A stretch of DNA of 64,000 nt. It comes from Mactromeris polynyma (Eukaryota > Mollusca > Bivalvia > Venerida > Mactridae). Below the pieces are notes generated by a model, which was not told where the DNA came from, did not search any database, and worked only from the letters and a program-made list of their open reading frames with translations. Location of the stretch: NCBI GenBank assembly GCA_032209605.1, contig JASFXZ010000038.1:3720001-3784000 (forward strand), written 5' to 3'. The translations under genes were made by a program, and so were the position numbers. Below are positions 11,981 to 23,465 of this stretch, piece after piece. The first letter of the stretch is position 1. Every line of letters begins with the position of its first letter.

Positions 11981-12303
11981 GAAATCAAAGGACTGAAGGC
12001 CCTTGGAGGCGCTTCCAATGCAAGACTGCACGCTTTCCATAGTATCGTATTAGAATTTAACACGCGACTATTCGGGTAAACTCATTCGCCAAAGATGACA
12101 CAAATAATCCAGAAAAAGCCGTTTATATCAAGCCCGCCATTCCACAATTGATATATCCCAGACAAATCAGCTACTATACTCTTCAAATCTATAATAAAAT
12201 CAGATGACTTTACGTATACTATTTTATTGAGACGATGAATATGGCGGTACTTCGAGTACACCATCCGGCTGGCGATGATAACGATGAGACGCTAAAGCGC
12301 CTC
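11981..12303 (+). repeat. Duplicated segment K, copy 1 (longer form)
   Basis: From AAATCAAAGGACTGAAG to GAGACGCTAAAGCGCCT. The copy at 15981-16126 has the same two ends but lacks about 170 bp of the middle (here about 12045-12215), so the two copies differ by one internal deletion or insertion. Confidence 0.85.
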
Positions 12304-12689
12304 AATAATATAACAATACCGGAATCTGAATTGCTTGTTTTGCAACAAATACAGTGTTATAAAAATGTTATTTATTCAATAATCGTATTTATAAACCAGT
12401 AATAGTGCCAGTAAAATCATATACAATACAACGTCTCTAGAGTATCTTGAACAACCAACTCCCTCTCTTCAATAATATCATAAATTTGCAAGAAGTCAAT
12501 ATTTGATTTTAAGTTAACCTCCCATGAGCAACAACCTATCGACAACAGCTGAAATTTAAATCTCTTAAAGTGTTTTGCTTTGATGATGGAGTGATTGAGT
12601 CCTGTATATAATCATGTTGTACTTCATCACCGATAGGTTCCATAATAGAAGACTTTACGTGAGGTTTTACTGTAAATGGATTTCTTTAT
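12304..12689. other. Non-coding DNA, nothing recognised
   Basis: AT-rich, no supported feature. Confidence 0.5.
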
Positions 12690-12985
12690 AATTTTAAAAC
12701 ACGTTAATAACAACTTGCAGCATTGTAAGAGAAGCTTACAAATTAATATGACAAACTGTTTGAGTTCATAATGTGAATATAATGATACAACAGCTAAGTA
12801 TATTCGACGTGCTGAATCAGTCCTTGTAGTCATATCATGGTTGTAAAAAACGATCGTTTTGATGAGGAAATTAGACATCATACTCGTCTTGGAAATCAGT
12901 GTGTATTAATGTCTATATTTCGTGCTATCTACACACTAACTGCTAGTATAGTTTGTAATGGGTATAATCTGAACAAGATACAATC
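12690..12985 (+). repeat. Duplicated segment J, copy 1
   Basis: Contains TAATGTGAATATAATGATAC, GGTTGTAAAAAACGATCG and CTAACTGCTAGTATAG. A diverged copy is at 15190-15485. Relative to segment K the order is swapped between the two neighbourhoods. Confidence 0.8.
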
Positions 12986-13709
12986 AAGAGTCAAGTAATA
13001 TCGGTATGATTGAATGGTTGTTGTTTTATCTTCGTGTAGGGAGAAAGTGCAGTGGAGAACATCTCGATGTCTAAAGCATATCTAGGGTTTAGAGCAAGGC
13101 TTTGGTATTACAACCTTTTGTAACTAAGCATCTGCAATACTGTCGCGCACTACCTCGGTATATAAAGTTCAAACCACAAGGTTATGGGTATAAACTTATA
13201 CTGAGTAAGAAGAGAATATCCGCCATATTTTCATGTTCGAAGTATGAACTTCGTGGCTGGTTTTTTGTAGTAAAAATTATATGATCTCATTTTGGATCTC
13301 TTGAAAATGTTTTAATAAAAAAATCATCGTTTTTGTTTTGTAAAATCGATTTTGAGTCTGGTCTACGAATTGAAAAATCTCAACAATATGAGATAATACT
13401 TGAGCTGAGATTGAAGCTCAAATTGAGATGCTTCGGGAGATCAGTACCTGATCATATCAAGAATAAAGTTGGTAATTACAATAATATTGTTGATGATAAC
13501 AAGACGTAAAGCGGCGTAGATAGAATGATGTCTTCCGGTCATTTCTTCGCTATCTTTTGGAACTCTGAGCCAACACAGGCGTACTCCAAGGGAAAATAAT
13601 GTTTTTTTAGAGATAAATAACGGACAACTATAAAATTGAAAAAATAATGTTATTTCTTGGTACAAAAAGCGAACACGTCTAGAAAATTAACAGAAGGTTA
13701 TCCTGATAC
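12986..13709. other. Non-coding DNA, nothing recognised
   Basis: Open frames at 13102-13284 (plus) and 13441-13665 (minus) show no recognisable domain. No repeats stand out. Confidence 0.5.
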
Positions 13710-13940
13710 TTTAATCATGGACCTGTCTTATCAGGGTCATTTTCTTAACATATAAAAAATATAAACTACTTCCGGCAAAATTCGAACTGCTAACGAACGC
13801 ACATCTTACTAAAACCCCATTTGGTGCCTCTTGGGTGAAACTGATTGGTCAGATTTTAAAAAAACCCGCTTCGAAGACAACAATTAGTTGGTCAAAAATG
13901 TAGGTCAAAATCAATGATATAGTATTACAGCTTCGCAGAA
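13710..13940 (+). repeat. Dispersed repeat family G, copy 1
   Basis: Contains ATGGACCTGTCTTA, ACTTCCGGCAAAATTCGAAC and GGTGCCTCTTGGGTGAAA. An inverted copy covers 31972-32200. No coding capacity; the class is unknown. Confidence 0.8.
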
Positions 13941-14257
13941 AACAAATGTTTGCCATGAAATGCGTTCGTAAACAGTCGTCTGGTCAATGCGTCTCTACAA
14001 TCTTGATGATGTTCGGTTATTGTACCGGTATTAGTGTCTCCTAGACTGACAAGTAATCATGCAGAAACGATCTTCTATACCGACCATTACGATAAGTACA
14101 TCAAGTTACAGGGCAAACCATCTCTTAGTAATTGAATCACTCATATCCAATGTAATTTCCAGTGTCTGTTATATAACCTTATTGACTTATACATACTAAT
14201 ATCGAATAATTCCACAAAATTGTATCAGAGAACCAAGGTGGACGGGGTAACACGGTT
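13941..14257. other. Non-coding DNA, nothing recognised
   Basis: No supported feature. Confidence 0.5.
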
Positions 14258-14361
14258 ATAAGCGAGTTGTATTATAGTCTCTTGCTATTAGAATAAAACA
14301 GCAGTACAAAGGTATAATAACCTATCAGACTGTTGATGATATGTCTGATGTTGTTCTCAAG
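14258..14361 (+). repeat. Duplicated segment I, copy 2
   Basis: Matches 11441-11541 with scattered substitutions and one 3-base insertion (TATAATAACC against TATAACC). Confidence 0.85.
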
Positions 14362-15189
14362 ATAAATCAAAGCGCTGAAAGCACTGAAGTTGTTCGGTAT
14401 TGAACACTGGTTTTGTATTCAACACTTCCAGATTCAAAGACAGTACGAATCATTATTTCAGTTGTTGAACCATTAAATTTAATTGCACAGTAAAGATTAC
14501 TACCAGTATTGAGTATGTTATGCAGGTTACGCTCAGATGTTGAACTATTTTTACCCGATTCACCTGCCTGTTATGCTTGCGCCACTTCCGGAAACAAGTA
14601 GTTTTCGTAATAAGTCAATGCGACTGTCGAGAACTGCCATAGAACTAGTTGTCAAGAACAACTGAAAAAAACTTAAGGAAAATTAATATTGGATATACAT
14701 GTACATGTAATTGTTTTGTTATTTTATCTACAATTTGTGTTACTAGTATCACGACTTATAGCTTAGTCAAAGAAACATGAAGAAATGACATTTACGTCAT
14801 GAGATTGATTTACTGAAATCTTAATTTGTGTATTTGCAGTAAATTTAGGGTTTGTTGACGTGTTGTTGTTGTTGTTATGTCGTTGTTGCTGTTGTCACGT
14901 GTTCTTCCGTATAAGTGTATTTGTTAGCGAATAAGAATGACAATCATACATATTTTATACTTTATGACAAATTACGTAGTATACCAATATGGAAATACGA
15001 ATGCATGAACCTCGTAACATTTATTTCAATATACAATCCATCTGGTATATTGCATTAACATGGCATTTGCTTCTTACTATACCCTAGGGTGTACCTAGAA
15101 CATAATTATTTCAGCGAAGTTTTGAAGAAAAAAACAATGTCGAATGCAAACTCCTCATCGGAAATATAAATGGACTTCGTCGAAATTAA
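14362..15189. other. Non-coding DNA with a (GTT)n-like tract
   Basis: A short interrupted GTT run lies at about 14860-14897. Otherwise no supported feature. Confidence 0.5.
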
Positions 15190-15485
15190 CAATGTTGGAA
15201 CAAGTTAATAACAGCCTGTAGTTGTGGAACGGAAGATTATAGAATTATGGAGAGGAATTGTTTGAATTAATAATGTGAAGATAATGATACCACAGATGGA
15301 TATATTCGACATGCTAAAATAATTCCTTGTAGTCAAATTATGGTTGTAAAAACGATCGTCTGATGAGGAAATCAGATATTACGTCCATCTTAGATATCAA
15401 TACGCCATCTTAATGCCCATTTTTCGTGCTATATGCTGACTAACTGCTAGAATATTTTGTAATGATTATAATCTCTACAAAACAC
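15190..15485 (+). repeat. Duplicated segment J, copy 2
   Basis: Diverged copy of 12690-12985, sharing GGTTGTAAAAACGATCG and TGACTAACTGCTAGAATA in the same order and spacing. Confidence 0.8.
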
Positions 15486-15495
15486 AAAAGTTTAT

Positions 15496-15600
15496 TTTAT
15501 GGGTCCTAGGGATGCACAGTAAGTTGAAAATGGGAGTCTCTAGAAAGGAAATGGTGCCAGGGATTTATGCTTTCTGCGACAGGGAAATCCATGTATGAAT
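15496..15600 (+). repeat. Dispersed repeat family L, copy 1
   Basis: GGGATGCACAGTAAGTTG followed by AAAATGGGAGTCTCTAGAAA; copy 2 is at about 62115-62225 in the same orientation. Only the roughly 100-bp core is shared. Confidence 0.75.
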
Positions 15601-15980
15601 ACAATACAATGAAAGCCGTTTTACTGTGTAGAAAGTCCACTAAAATTTTTGTTATTGATATATCGCCCAGGATTTCCATTACGTAATAGATACATTCTGA
15701 CATCTCTCATTTCACTTGTTGAATGTTCGATTTTAAATGAGGCGAAGCCGAGGAAAGAATAATTGGCCTATACGTATTCCTGAAGGAAAGCTGTGCCGGA
15801 CGAAGATAAGACTTTTCTCTAGACGAGACGGAAATTACAGATAAGCTTTGTTTTGACTATACGTATTCGTGAGGCTACGTAAACATGTGGTATGAGGCGA
15901 CATACGACAGTACGGAAGGTCGGCACACTGCGATGAACAATGGTACGATGGTCCTTACAGACCCACTATTAATGGAACTA

Positions 15981-16126
15981 TAATCAAAGGACTGAATGTC
16001 ATGGAAGGCGCTTCCAAGGCAAGACAGCACGTTTTGCATGTACTATTTTCTTGAGATGATGAATATGGCGGTACTTCGAGTAGACCATCCGGTTGACGAT
16101 GATAGCAATGAGACGCTAAAGCGCCT
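15981..16126 (+). repeat. Duplicated segment K, copy 2 (short form)
   Basis: Same ends as 11981-12303 with the middle absent. The shared TGATGAATATGGCGGTACTT makes the relation clear. Confidence 0.85.
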
Positions 16127-17973
16127 AAAAAAATACTCGCTCAAAATATCTGACAGGCGACGTTAATACTGAAACAGATCATAAGATGAATAAGACACGC
16201 TCGTTTAACGTAATAATTGTTTGTTGTTAGCGCCAGCTAAGCTTTTAACCTAAGAAATAAGTTGTATTATAAATAAGTAATACACTTGTTTTGTATTGTC
16301 ACTATTCGATAATGTTTCATATTGTTTCAATGCAAATGTAATGCGTACTTTATTATGAGTTATATTATGTTAATCAACCATACCATTGTGTTCGTCAATA
16401 TGTTAGTATTGAATACTATTTCGTTATTTTTGTATATACATGTATATATTTGCATTGTTTTTTATGTGACATCGTGAGCAGTAAGCCTAATATTTCGGAA
16501 TAAATTATTTCATTCTCTCAGAACTCAGTAAACAGTATAAATAGCAAGACACGCAAATATTAGTGAAACGCATTTACGTCGAACTTTTGTGCGAAAATTG
16601 ACAAAAACCTTTGAGTTACGCAAGCGTAAGTAAGTTAGTAAAATTGTACCCTGGAACAAACAATTCTGAATGGCCTTGGAGACCAAGTAGATGTAGTAAA
16701 TAATGCCTTCCTCATTTAGAAAATAGCAGACAAACAAATAACCAGTAATATCAATTTACGGTGTTGTTGCTAATGATGATAAATAGAATAACAGTACTGC
16801 AGACACTGTAAGTTTGTTTATGTTCCTTTTATCTTTATCAACACAGCTTGTGTTAACTTAAAACTCCTCTACAGATGTCACATTCAAGGACATAGCACAC
16901 TATTGTTCTTGAGGTTAGTTTTTCTGAATTATGCGCATTTGTAGCGCTCGATCATTGAATTCAGAACGACTTAATAACTTAGTTTAATAATATTTTATTG
17001 TATCTATATATATAGCTATCATATATGCACAAACATCCGAATAGTTACTTTCACGTATATACAAAGGGGTTGGGCAAACAGTTTTTTTAACAACAATTTA
17101 GGGCACTAAGACTTAATAATTTGATTGGTCACCATGCTTGGTCTATATTTACCGCTAGTCCTACAAACAGGACGAAATACATTGACATTATTAACGTCCT
17201 GCCAAATAACCTTAATATACGATAGGAAATCGAGTTGCATGAAGTTAAATTTTAATGCCCAAATCGGACATTTGCTTGGTCTGTACATGTAAAATACGAT
17301 TAAAGCAGATGAATACCTGGTAATTTCGGCCGTTTCAATCAGTAAATCGATAAACAAATGAGCTAGGAATCATGCTGTAATCTAACGTAAACAACAACTG
17401 TGTTTAGAATGTACGCGACAATCGCGTCAATCGCGTCCACTCTAAATACCGTCTCGTCCGTTTTCCCGGATTATGATGGTAATATTTGTGAAACGTTAAC
17501 TGGGAGTAAAAAATCACACTTCGTCATGTCTTTTTCGTTTTCTTTTAATACAATACACTATAAATAGTTACATTACATGATTATGGCAATTGTAAAGCAC
17601 AAATAGACAGAAATTCATGAATTATTTGCTAGGCCTACTTGATGTTAACAAATACTCAATGATAGAAGAAAAAAAAACATTGTACATGTTTTCAATTGAA
17701 TGAAAAATCTTCTTTATTCATTAAAAAAAGAACACGCCTTTTTTTTGAAAACACAATATTCCGAAATGTTACTGAAGATTAATCAAAGCACTGACAATAC
17801 CATTATTATTATTTACACAACACATGTATACATTAGCAGATATTGTGAAATTAAACGTAAATGTAAATCAACGAATAGTTCGCAGACGATAATTTTAGCC
17901 TACCCAGGACCCCGCACTGGAAGGCAGTTTGCTTCGTGAATGTACCTTATATAGTATAATTTTATTATTCAAG
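16127..17973. other. Non-coding DNA upstream of the helicase fragment
   Basis: No helicase motif I (GxGKS) or DExH box is visible on the plus strand here, so the front half of the RecQ domain is not encoded in the adjacent DNA. Open frames at 16525-16737, 17106-17357 and 17700-17939 carry no recognisable domain. Confidence 0.5.
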
Positions 17974-18541
17974 ATCCTACACGACAGTCTACAATGTTTG
18001 GTCATATTTATATGATAATGTGGATAAAGGGACATCCGATAATAGGACCATAGAGATGTTCCACAGTAGTACAGATGTGGACAGTAAAGAAAGGATCCTT
18101 ACGGAATTCCAAAGTAGTACCAGTGAGGTACGAGTATTAGTGGCCACAGTTGCGTTTGGGATGGGTGTGTCTATTCCAGACATCAGACTAATTGTACACT
18201 GGGGGGCAGCAAAGAACATTGTTTCGTATTGGCAAGAGGTTGGCAGGGCTGGGAGAGATGGCACCCAGGCCCTTGCATTTATGTATGCTTTTCCTAGGAG
18301 TCTGGTGAAAGGTGTAACTGACATTGAAATGAAAGAATTAACCGCAATGGACAAATGTTTAAGATCGACAGTGTTAATAGCTTTAAAAACAGATGCTATG
18401 AAAGAAGATGTGAAATCATCTAGTGTTTGTGTGAATAATGACTGTCGTGTGTGTTTTTGTACCGCTTGTGTGTGTTGCAGTGTTTGTTGGGCTGCCTGTC
18501 AGTGCAAAGGCAAAGAGGATAAAAAAAAACTGGTATTCTAA
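17974..18541 (+). CDS. RecQ-family DNA helicase, C-terminal fragment (orphan last exon or pseudogene)
   Basis: The frame is open from about 17960 and probably begins after a plausible acceptor (TTATTATTCAAG, AG at 17972-17973). It ends at TAA 18539-18541, giving about 188 codons. It encodes the second RecA-like lobe of a RecQ-type 3'-5' helicase: TIEMFHSSTD (about 18047-18076), motif V VLVATVAFGMGVSIPDI (18131-18181) and motif VI QEVGRAGRDG with its arginine finger (18233-18262). A Cys-rich tail follows, from Cys near 18430 to CSVCWAACQC, matching the position of the RecQ zinc-binding subdomain. Its cysteine spacing is crowded, so it may have changed. Full RecQ proteins also need motif I with the Walker lysine and the DExH box, neither found upstream. 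There are no internal stops or frameshifts. It could be the terminal exon of a gene with distant upstream exons, a retained duplicate, or part of the RecQ-like copies common in some invertebrate genomes. Family certain; gene status open. Confidence 0.85.
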
Positions 18542-18828
18542 AGACTTAGTGATAACATGTACATAGTGAAAGCAACAAGGAACTATGTATAATGTAGGAT
18601 GTTAAATATATGTATAAATGTGACATACATCAGGGTTATAAAATTTCCTTTTTTTCTCTATAAAGTGTCTTACTATGACGTACATTTGATCATTTTGACC
18701 ATTTTCAAACTTCTTTTCAGTTATAACTTTTTGCCATCATATTTTCTCTTTCAACTTCTGTTCATGCATTTCCCATAAAAGCAGAACTTTTTCACAATGT
18801 CAAGATGTATATTAATTGTGGAAGTTTA
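18542..18828. other. Region 3' of the helicase fragment
   Basis: AT-rich; no clear AATAAA polyadenylation signal within the first 200 bases after the stop codon. Confidence 0.4.
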
Positions 18829-18988
18829 TTGTGCGAAATGCTTTACCGGGCACTTAGTAATATTCCGTGCTTTTCCATCGTCCTCTAAGGCGTGCTATTT
18901 TAACAAATCAAAACCTCGCGGTACAACATCGAAAACACACGAACATAAACGATAAATGAGTGCCCGGTAAATAATTTCGCGAAATAAC
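18829..18988. mobile_element. Short inverted-repeat element (MITE-like), about 160 bp
   Basis: The left end TGTGCGAAATGCTTTACCGG plus GCACT is mirrored at the right end by AGTGCCCGGTAAATAATTTC plus GCGAAATA. This gives terminal inverted repeats of about 25-28 bp with a few mismatches. The centre is short and non-coding. Only one copy was noticed in the window, so the MITE label is inference from structure. Confidence 0.6.
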
Positions 18989-19967
18989 TATGCGTCATAT
19001 GCGTAATAAACAACATAATTTTAATGTAAATGGATCTTGTTTATATATTCGTATAAACACTCCGAGGATGTTCTATCAGATCAGTTTTAATTTCTTCATG
19101 CAGACAATCGAAGTATAAATAGGCATGTAAGACAAAATATTTACTGTATATTTTAGTATGAAAAAATACTATTTAAAATTATCATCGTTGTTTGTATATT
19201 ATCAAATCGCGAGTATACTCTTCTTAGAGTGATGCGAAAATTGCAGATATTGATATTTAATATCTCTAAATTAAGAAGTTTGGTAAAAAAAATAGTTTTT
19301 TAAGACCGATAAGTCAGAACATCCTTTCAGTGTCTATTTAATTTACGCTTGCCATAGAGCTCGCTGTCTAATTTACGCGTACAGGTTTCTACAGCTCCCA
19401 AATAACTGGATTGTAAAGTGCGCGTATTCTGATTGGTCGATACGAATCAAAACAACCGGCCACTAAAATGTCATGGCGGTCGATTCAGGTCAAATTGCAT
19501 AGTGACTTTGTATTTATAGTCGGTGTAAGGTAAAGCTGTGTATATAAAGAATGCCATTGGTGTGTATCGCGAGAAAAAGGTTAGTTCTTCGGGGACATGC
19601 TATTTATTTCATGGGATTTAGACGTTTTCATTCATCTTTTGTAATCAAAGTTGCGCAAGGATTCCCTGCGGAATCTATTATTGTAAAAGAACATTAGCAG
19701 ACTAGTCTGTATAGTCGGCAAAAGTCAGAAATTAAAAAAGCCGCCTATCAGACAGTAAACTAGTCTATATTTACCGCATACTCTTATTCTTTTAAAACTG
19801 CGCAACCATCCATACACGTCAACAGCCGTAGAATATGTATATCGTGTTTCGAAGATCTGATTTAACTCTCCTACAATTGCTAAACGAATGATTGTCTACT
19901 ACTAGATTTAGCAGGATTTAGGAATGCTTCAATAGAAAATATTGAGCATAGTCCCAGACAAGTCTGT
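18989..19967. other. Non-coding DNA with a weak promoter-like stretch
   Basis: Around 19430-19550 an inverted CCAAT box (GATTGGTCGA) is followed by GTGTATATAAAGAA, a TATA-like sequence. No open frame follows, so this is noted without a promoter call. Confidence 0.3.
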
Positions 19968-20195
19968 ATTTAAAGCTAACCAACATCAGCAAGTGTTCAT
20001 TTTTAAGTCAAACGTTAGAATCCCTCAAACACATACATGTTATTATTAATTTTAGATTGTGAAGCTATCACTGTGTATGTTTATTTGTAACCTAATTGAG
20101 CGATATTCTCGGACAACTAGCTTCGTATGTCAAACAAGTCAAATTCTACATTTCTATTAGTCCGGGACAAGTGTCTTTGATAAAAAAATTCTAGA
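19968..20195 (+). repeat. Dispersed repeat family H, copy 2
   Basis: Matches 11738-11965, sharing CTCGGACAACTAGCTTC and ending in TTCTAGAG. Its left flank (TTTAAAGCTAACCAACATC) is shared with the inverted 55.9-kb copy but not with copy 1, which sets the element's left part. Confidence 0.85.
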
Positions 20196-20344
20196 GCCCT
20201 ATCTTTTATCTTTGCTTGCGACTATATTATTCGTTTTAATTACACATCTCTCCTGCTAACCTCAGATAATGAAAATACCGTCACTAACACTGATATTATT
20301 CTACCTTTTTGCAATACATTAGCAATTTCCAGTGAATTGCACAC

Positions 20345-20582
20345 TTATTTAAGCGTCACATACGATCTACACAATCAATATAGACCATGCATAATACATT
20401 GCCTCGGTATAATAACAGTTATCACACTAATTTCCACGGAGGCAGTATAAAATCATTTACACATTAATTATATCACGTGACTATCATTGTCTAACCGACC
20501 AGATAATTAGAATGTCGTAACTCCTAATCATAAATATCTTGGAACAATCTTTCAACCGAAATTGATTAATCCGATGTATGTA
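20345..20582 (+). repeat. Dispersed repeat family D, copy 1
   Basis: Contains AATTTCCACGGAGGCAGTAT, ATCACGTGACTATCATTGTC and TAACCGACCAGATAATTAG. Other copies are at 28025-28222 and 31085-31312. Confidence 0.85.
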
Positions 20583-20864
20583 CAGAATTGAACCACCTTG
20601 TCTTACACTGCTTAGTTACTGAATGACATAAGCACGGATAATTTACTTGTCTTCAGAAATCACGCACGTCGTTCGCCTGATCCCTATTAAAATATATTAA
20701 ATGTGATAGTCACAAGTTTATAACTTTAAGCACAAACCAGCCTAGTTAAATGAACGAGATAAATTAAAACAGTATTGTTAAATGGACGAGAAAATGACAT
20801 TACAATAAAGCATCTTCTCATTCCTCAGATTACAGTGCCAAGATCATAATTATCGCGGTTGACA

Positions 20865-22605
20865 TCAAATTGTAAAAGAGATAATAGTGTTGCCGAGATC
20901 ATATTACGGTTGAGTTCATATTGTAGTTGAGATCACATTGTAAATGAGATCATATTGTAGTTGATATCAAATTGTAAATGATATCATATTGTAGTTAAGC
21001 TCACATTGTAAATGGGATCATATTGTAAATGAGATCATATTGTAGTTGAGATCATAATGTAGTTGAGATCGTATTGTAAACGAGATCATATTGTAGTTGA
21101 GATCATATTGTAAATGAGATTATATTGTAAATGAGATTATATTGTAAATGAGATCATATTGTAGTTGATATCACATTGTAGTTGAAATCATGTTGTAAAT
21201 GAGATCAAATTGTAGTGGAGATCATATTGTAGTTGAGATCAGATTGTAGTTGAGATCATATTGTAGTTGAGATTATATTGTAGTAGAAATCATGTTGTAA
21301 ATGAGATCAGATTGTAGTTGAGATCATATTGTAGTTGAGATCAGATTGTAGTTGAGATCATATTGTAGTTTAGATTATATTGTAGTTGAGATCATATTGT
21401 AGTTGAGATCATATTGTAGTTGAGATCATATTGTAGTTGAGATCATATTGTAGTTGAGATCATATTGTAGTTGAGATCATATTGTAGTTGAGATCATATT
21501 GTAGTTGAGATTATATTGTAGTTGAGATCATATTGTAGTTGAGATCATATTGTAAATGAGATCATATTGTAGTTGAGATTATATTGTAGTTGAGATCACA
21601 TTGTAGTTGAGATTATATTGTAGTTGAGATCACATTGTAGTTGAGATCATATTGTAAATGAGATCATATTGTAGTTGAGATCATATTGTAGTTGAGATTA
21701 TATTGTAGTTGAGATCACATTGTAGTTGAGATCATATTGTAAATGAGATCATATTGTAGTTGAGATCATATTGTAGTTGAGATCATGTTGTAGTTGAGAT
21801 CACATTGTAGTTGAGATCACATTGTAGTTGAGATCATATTGTAAATGAGATCATATTGTAGTTGAGATCATATTGTAGTTGAGATCATGTTGTAGTTGAG
21901 ATCATATTGTAGTTGAGATCAGATTGTAGTTGAGATCATATTGTAGTTTAGATTATATTGTAGTTGAGATCATATTGTAGTTGAGATCATATTGTAGTTG
22001 AGATCATATTGTAGTTGAGATCATATTGTAGTTGAGATCATATTGTAGTTGAGATCATATTGTAGTTGAGATCATATTGTAGTTGAGATTATATTGTAGT
22101 TGAGATCATATTGTAGTTGAGATCATATTGTAAATGAGATCATATTGTAGTTGAGATTATATTGTAGTTGAGATCACATTGTAGTTGAGATTATATTGTA
22201 GTTGAGATCACATTGTAGTTGAGATCATATTGTAAATGAGATCATATTGTAGTTGAGATCATATTGTAGTTGAGATTATATTGTAGTTGAGATCACATTG
22301 TAGTTGAGATCATATTGTAAATGAGATCATATTGTAGTTGAGATCATATTGTAGTTGAGATCATGTTGTAGTTGAGATCACATTGTAGTTGAGATCACAT
22401 TGTAGTTGAGATCATATTGTAGTTGAGATCATGTTGTAGTTGAGATCACATTGTAGTTGAGATCACATTGTAGTTGAGATCATATTGTAAATGAGATCAT
22501 ATTGTAGTTGAGATCATATTGTAGTTGAGATCATGTTGTAGTTGAGATCACATTGTAGTTGAGATCATGTTGTAGTTGAGATCATATTGTAGTTGAGATC
22601 ACATT
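20865..22605 (+). repeat. 17-bp minisatellite array, about 100 units
   Basis: The unit GAGATCATATTGTAGTT repeats every 17 bp (for example TGAGATCATA at 21421 and 21438). Common variants read GTAAATGAG, GATTATATT, GATCACATT or GATCATGTT. The left 150 bp are more degenerate. A block of about 528 bp at 21313-21840 reappears, identical by eye, at 21891-22418. The offset is 578 bp, exactly 34 units, so a large recent duplication sits within the array. The plus strand of the unit has 4 G and 1 C, a strong G skew. Confidence 0.97.
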
Positions 22606-23199
22606 TTCCTTTGGCAGTATGTAAGCTGAATATATATTTCAATTAATTGTCAGATCAAGGCATGCAGACATCATCACTGGGTACAAGGTTATAACACAGA
22701 GATTGGCAACCAGTCTTATAATGCCGCCTCGCTTTTCCTCAATCAGGAATAACCAATTATTTTATGCTTGATTTTTGATAAACCCAGGTTTATTTATGTT
22801 TCAATAAATCCAATGTATCTTTGAATTCTACAGAAATTGTTCAGCCACATATCAAGCGTTCAGACGTAACTATTAATTTGTTCAAATGATCAATCGAATC
22901 AAGGTTTATTGCATTGAATTCATTTCATCTGTGTGTTCTTTTCGTTTTTTCTTCGTTCTACAGTGTCACGCATTGATTAAAATCCGCACGATTAATTTCC
23001 GGTTAGGTCTGAAAAACGGATTAATTATATGAACATCATTTATCACCAGACAAATAATACGTGTTATCTGTAAATCACGAATGAGCAGAACAGGATGGGA
23101 GATATTGATTTGATACCATTTACATTTTAAGATATACTAGCGTAAAAAAACTTCTCCGAATATTGCTTGAAATAAACAATAAAATCAACATAATCGACT
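22606..23199. other. Non-coding DNA, nothing recognised
   Basis: No supported feature. Confidence 0.5.
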
Positions 23200-23285
23200 C
23201 TAATCGCAATCTCGGCATTTTTTATGTTGTACAACAAATCTTGACTTCAAATTGTGCCGACCATCTTGTTTCCAGATATTACTTC
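23200..23285 (+). repeat. Dispersed repeat family A, right-end fragment
   Basis: CTCGGCATTTTTTATGTTGT, ACAACAAATCTTGACTTC and TGTGCCGACCATCTTG match the right part of the 7.9-kb copy; the ACCGAAATCC section is absent. Confidence 0.75.
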
Positions 23286-23384
23286 TTTCGACAGTATTGC
23301 ATTTACGCGCGGTCGTCAGCTGACGTAACCAGTGTCGACACCAAGTTTTTTCTTCAGTCATGTTGTCACGAAGAATATACACCA

Positions 23385-23465
23385 CCCCCGGGTTCGAGCG
23401 TCCGACAACAAGATTGCCAGTCGAGTGTTCTACCCGATGAATTAATCGGGTTGACTCAAACACAA
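23385..23465 (-). repeat. tRNA-like (SINE-head-like) fragment
   Basis: Read on the minus strand, an A-box-like stretch (ATCGGGTAGAACACTCGAC) is followed by TGGCAATC and a B-box-like GCTCGAACCC at tRNA spacing. It shares layout and several words with the fragment at 30525-30605 (TTGGCAGTC against TTGCCAGTC on the plus strand). Stems are too disrupted for a working tRNA. Confidence 0.5.

Noticed and set aside
17700..17939. Plus frame just upstream of the helicase fragment as its missing exon
   Set aside because: Contains none of the RecQ motifs and ends at a stop before the acceptor.
19430..19560. CCAAT plus TATA-like promoter
   Set aside because: Motifs are short and common in AT-rich DNA and no gene follows.
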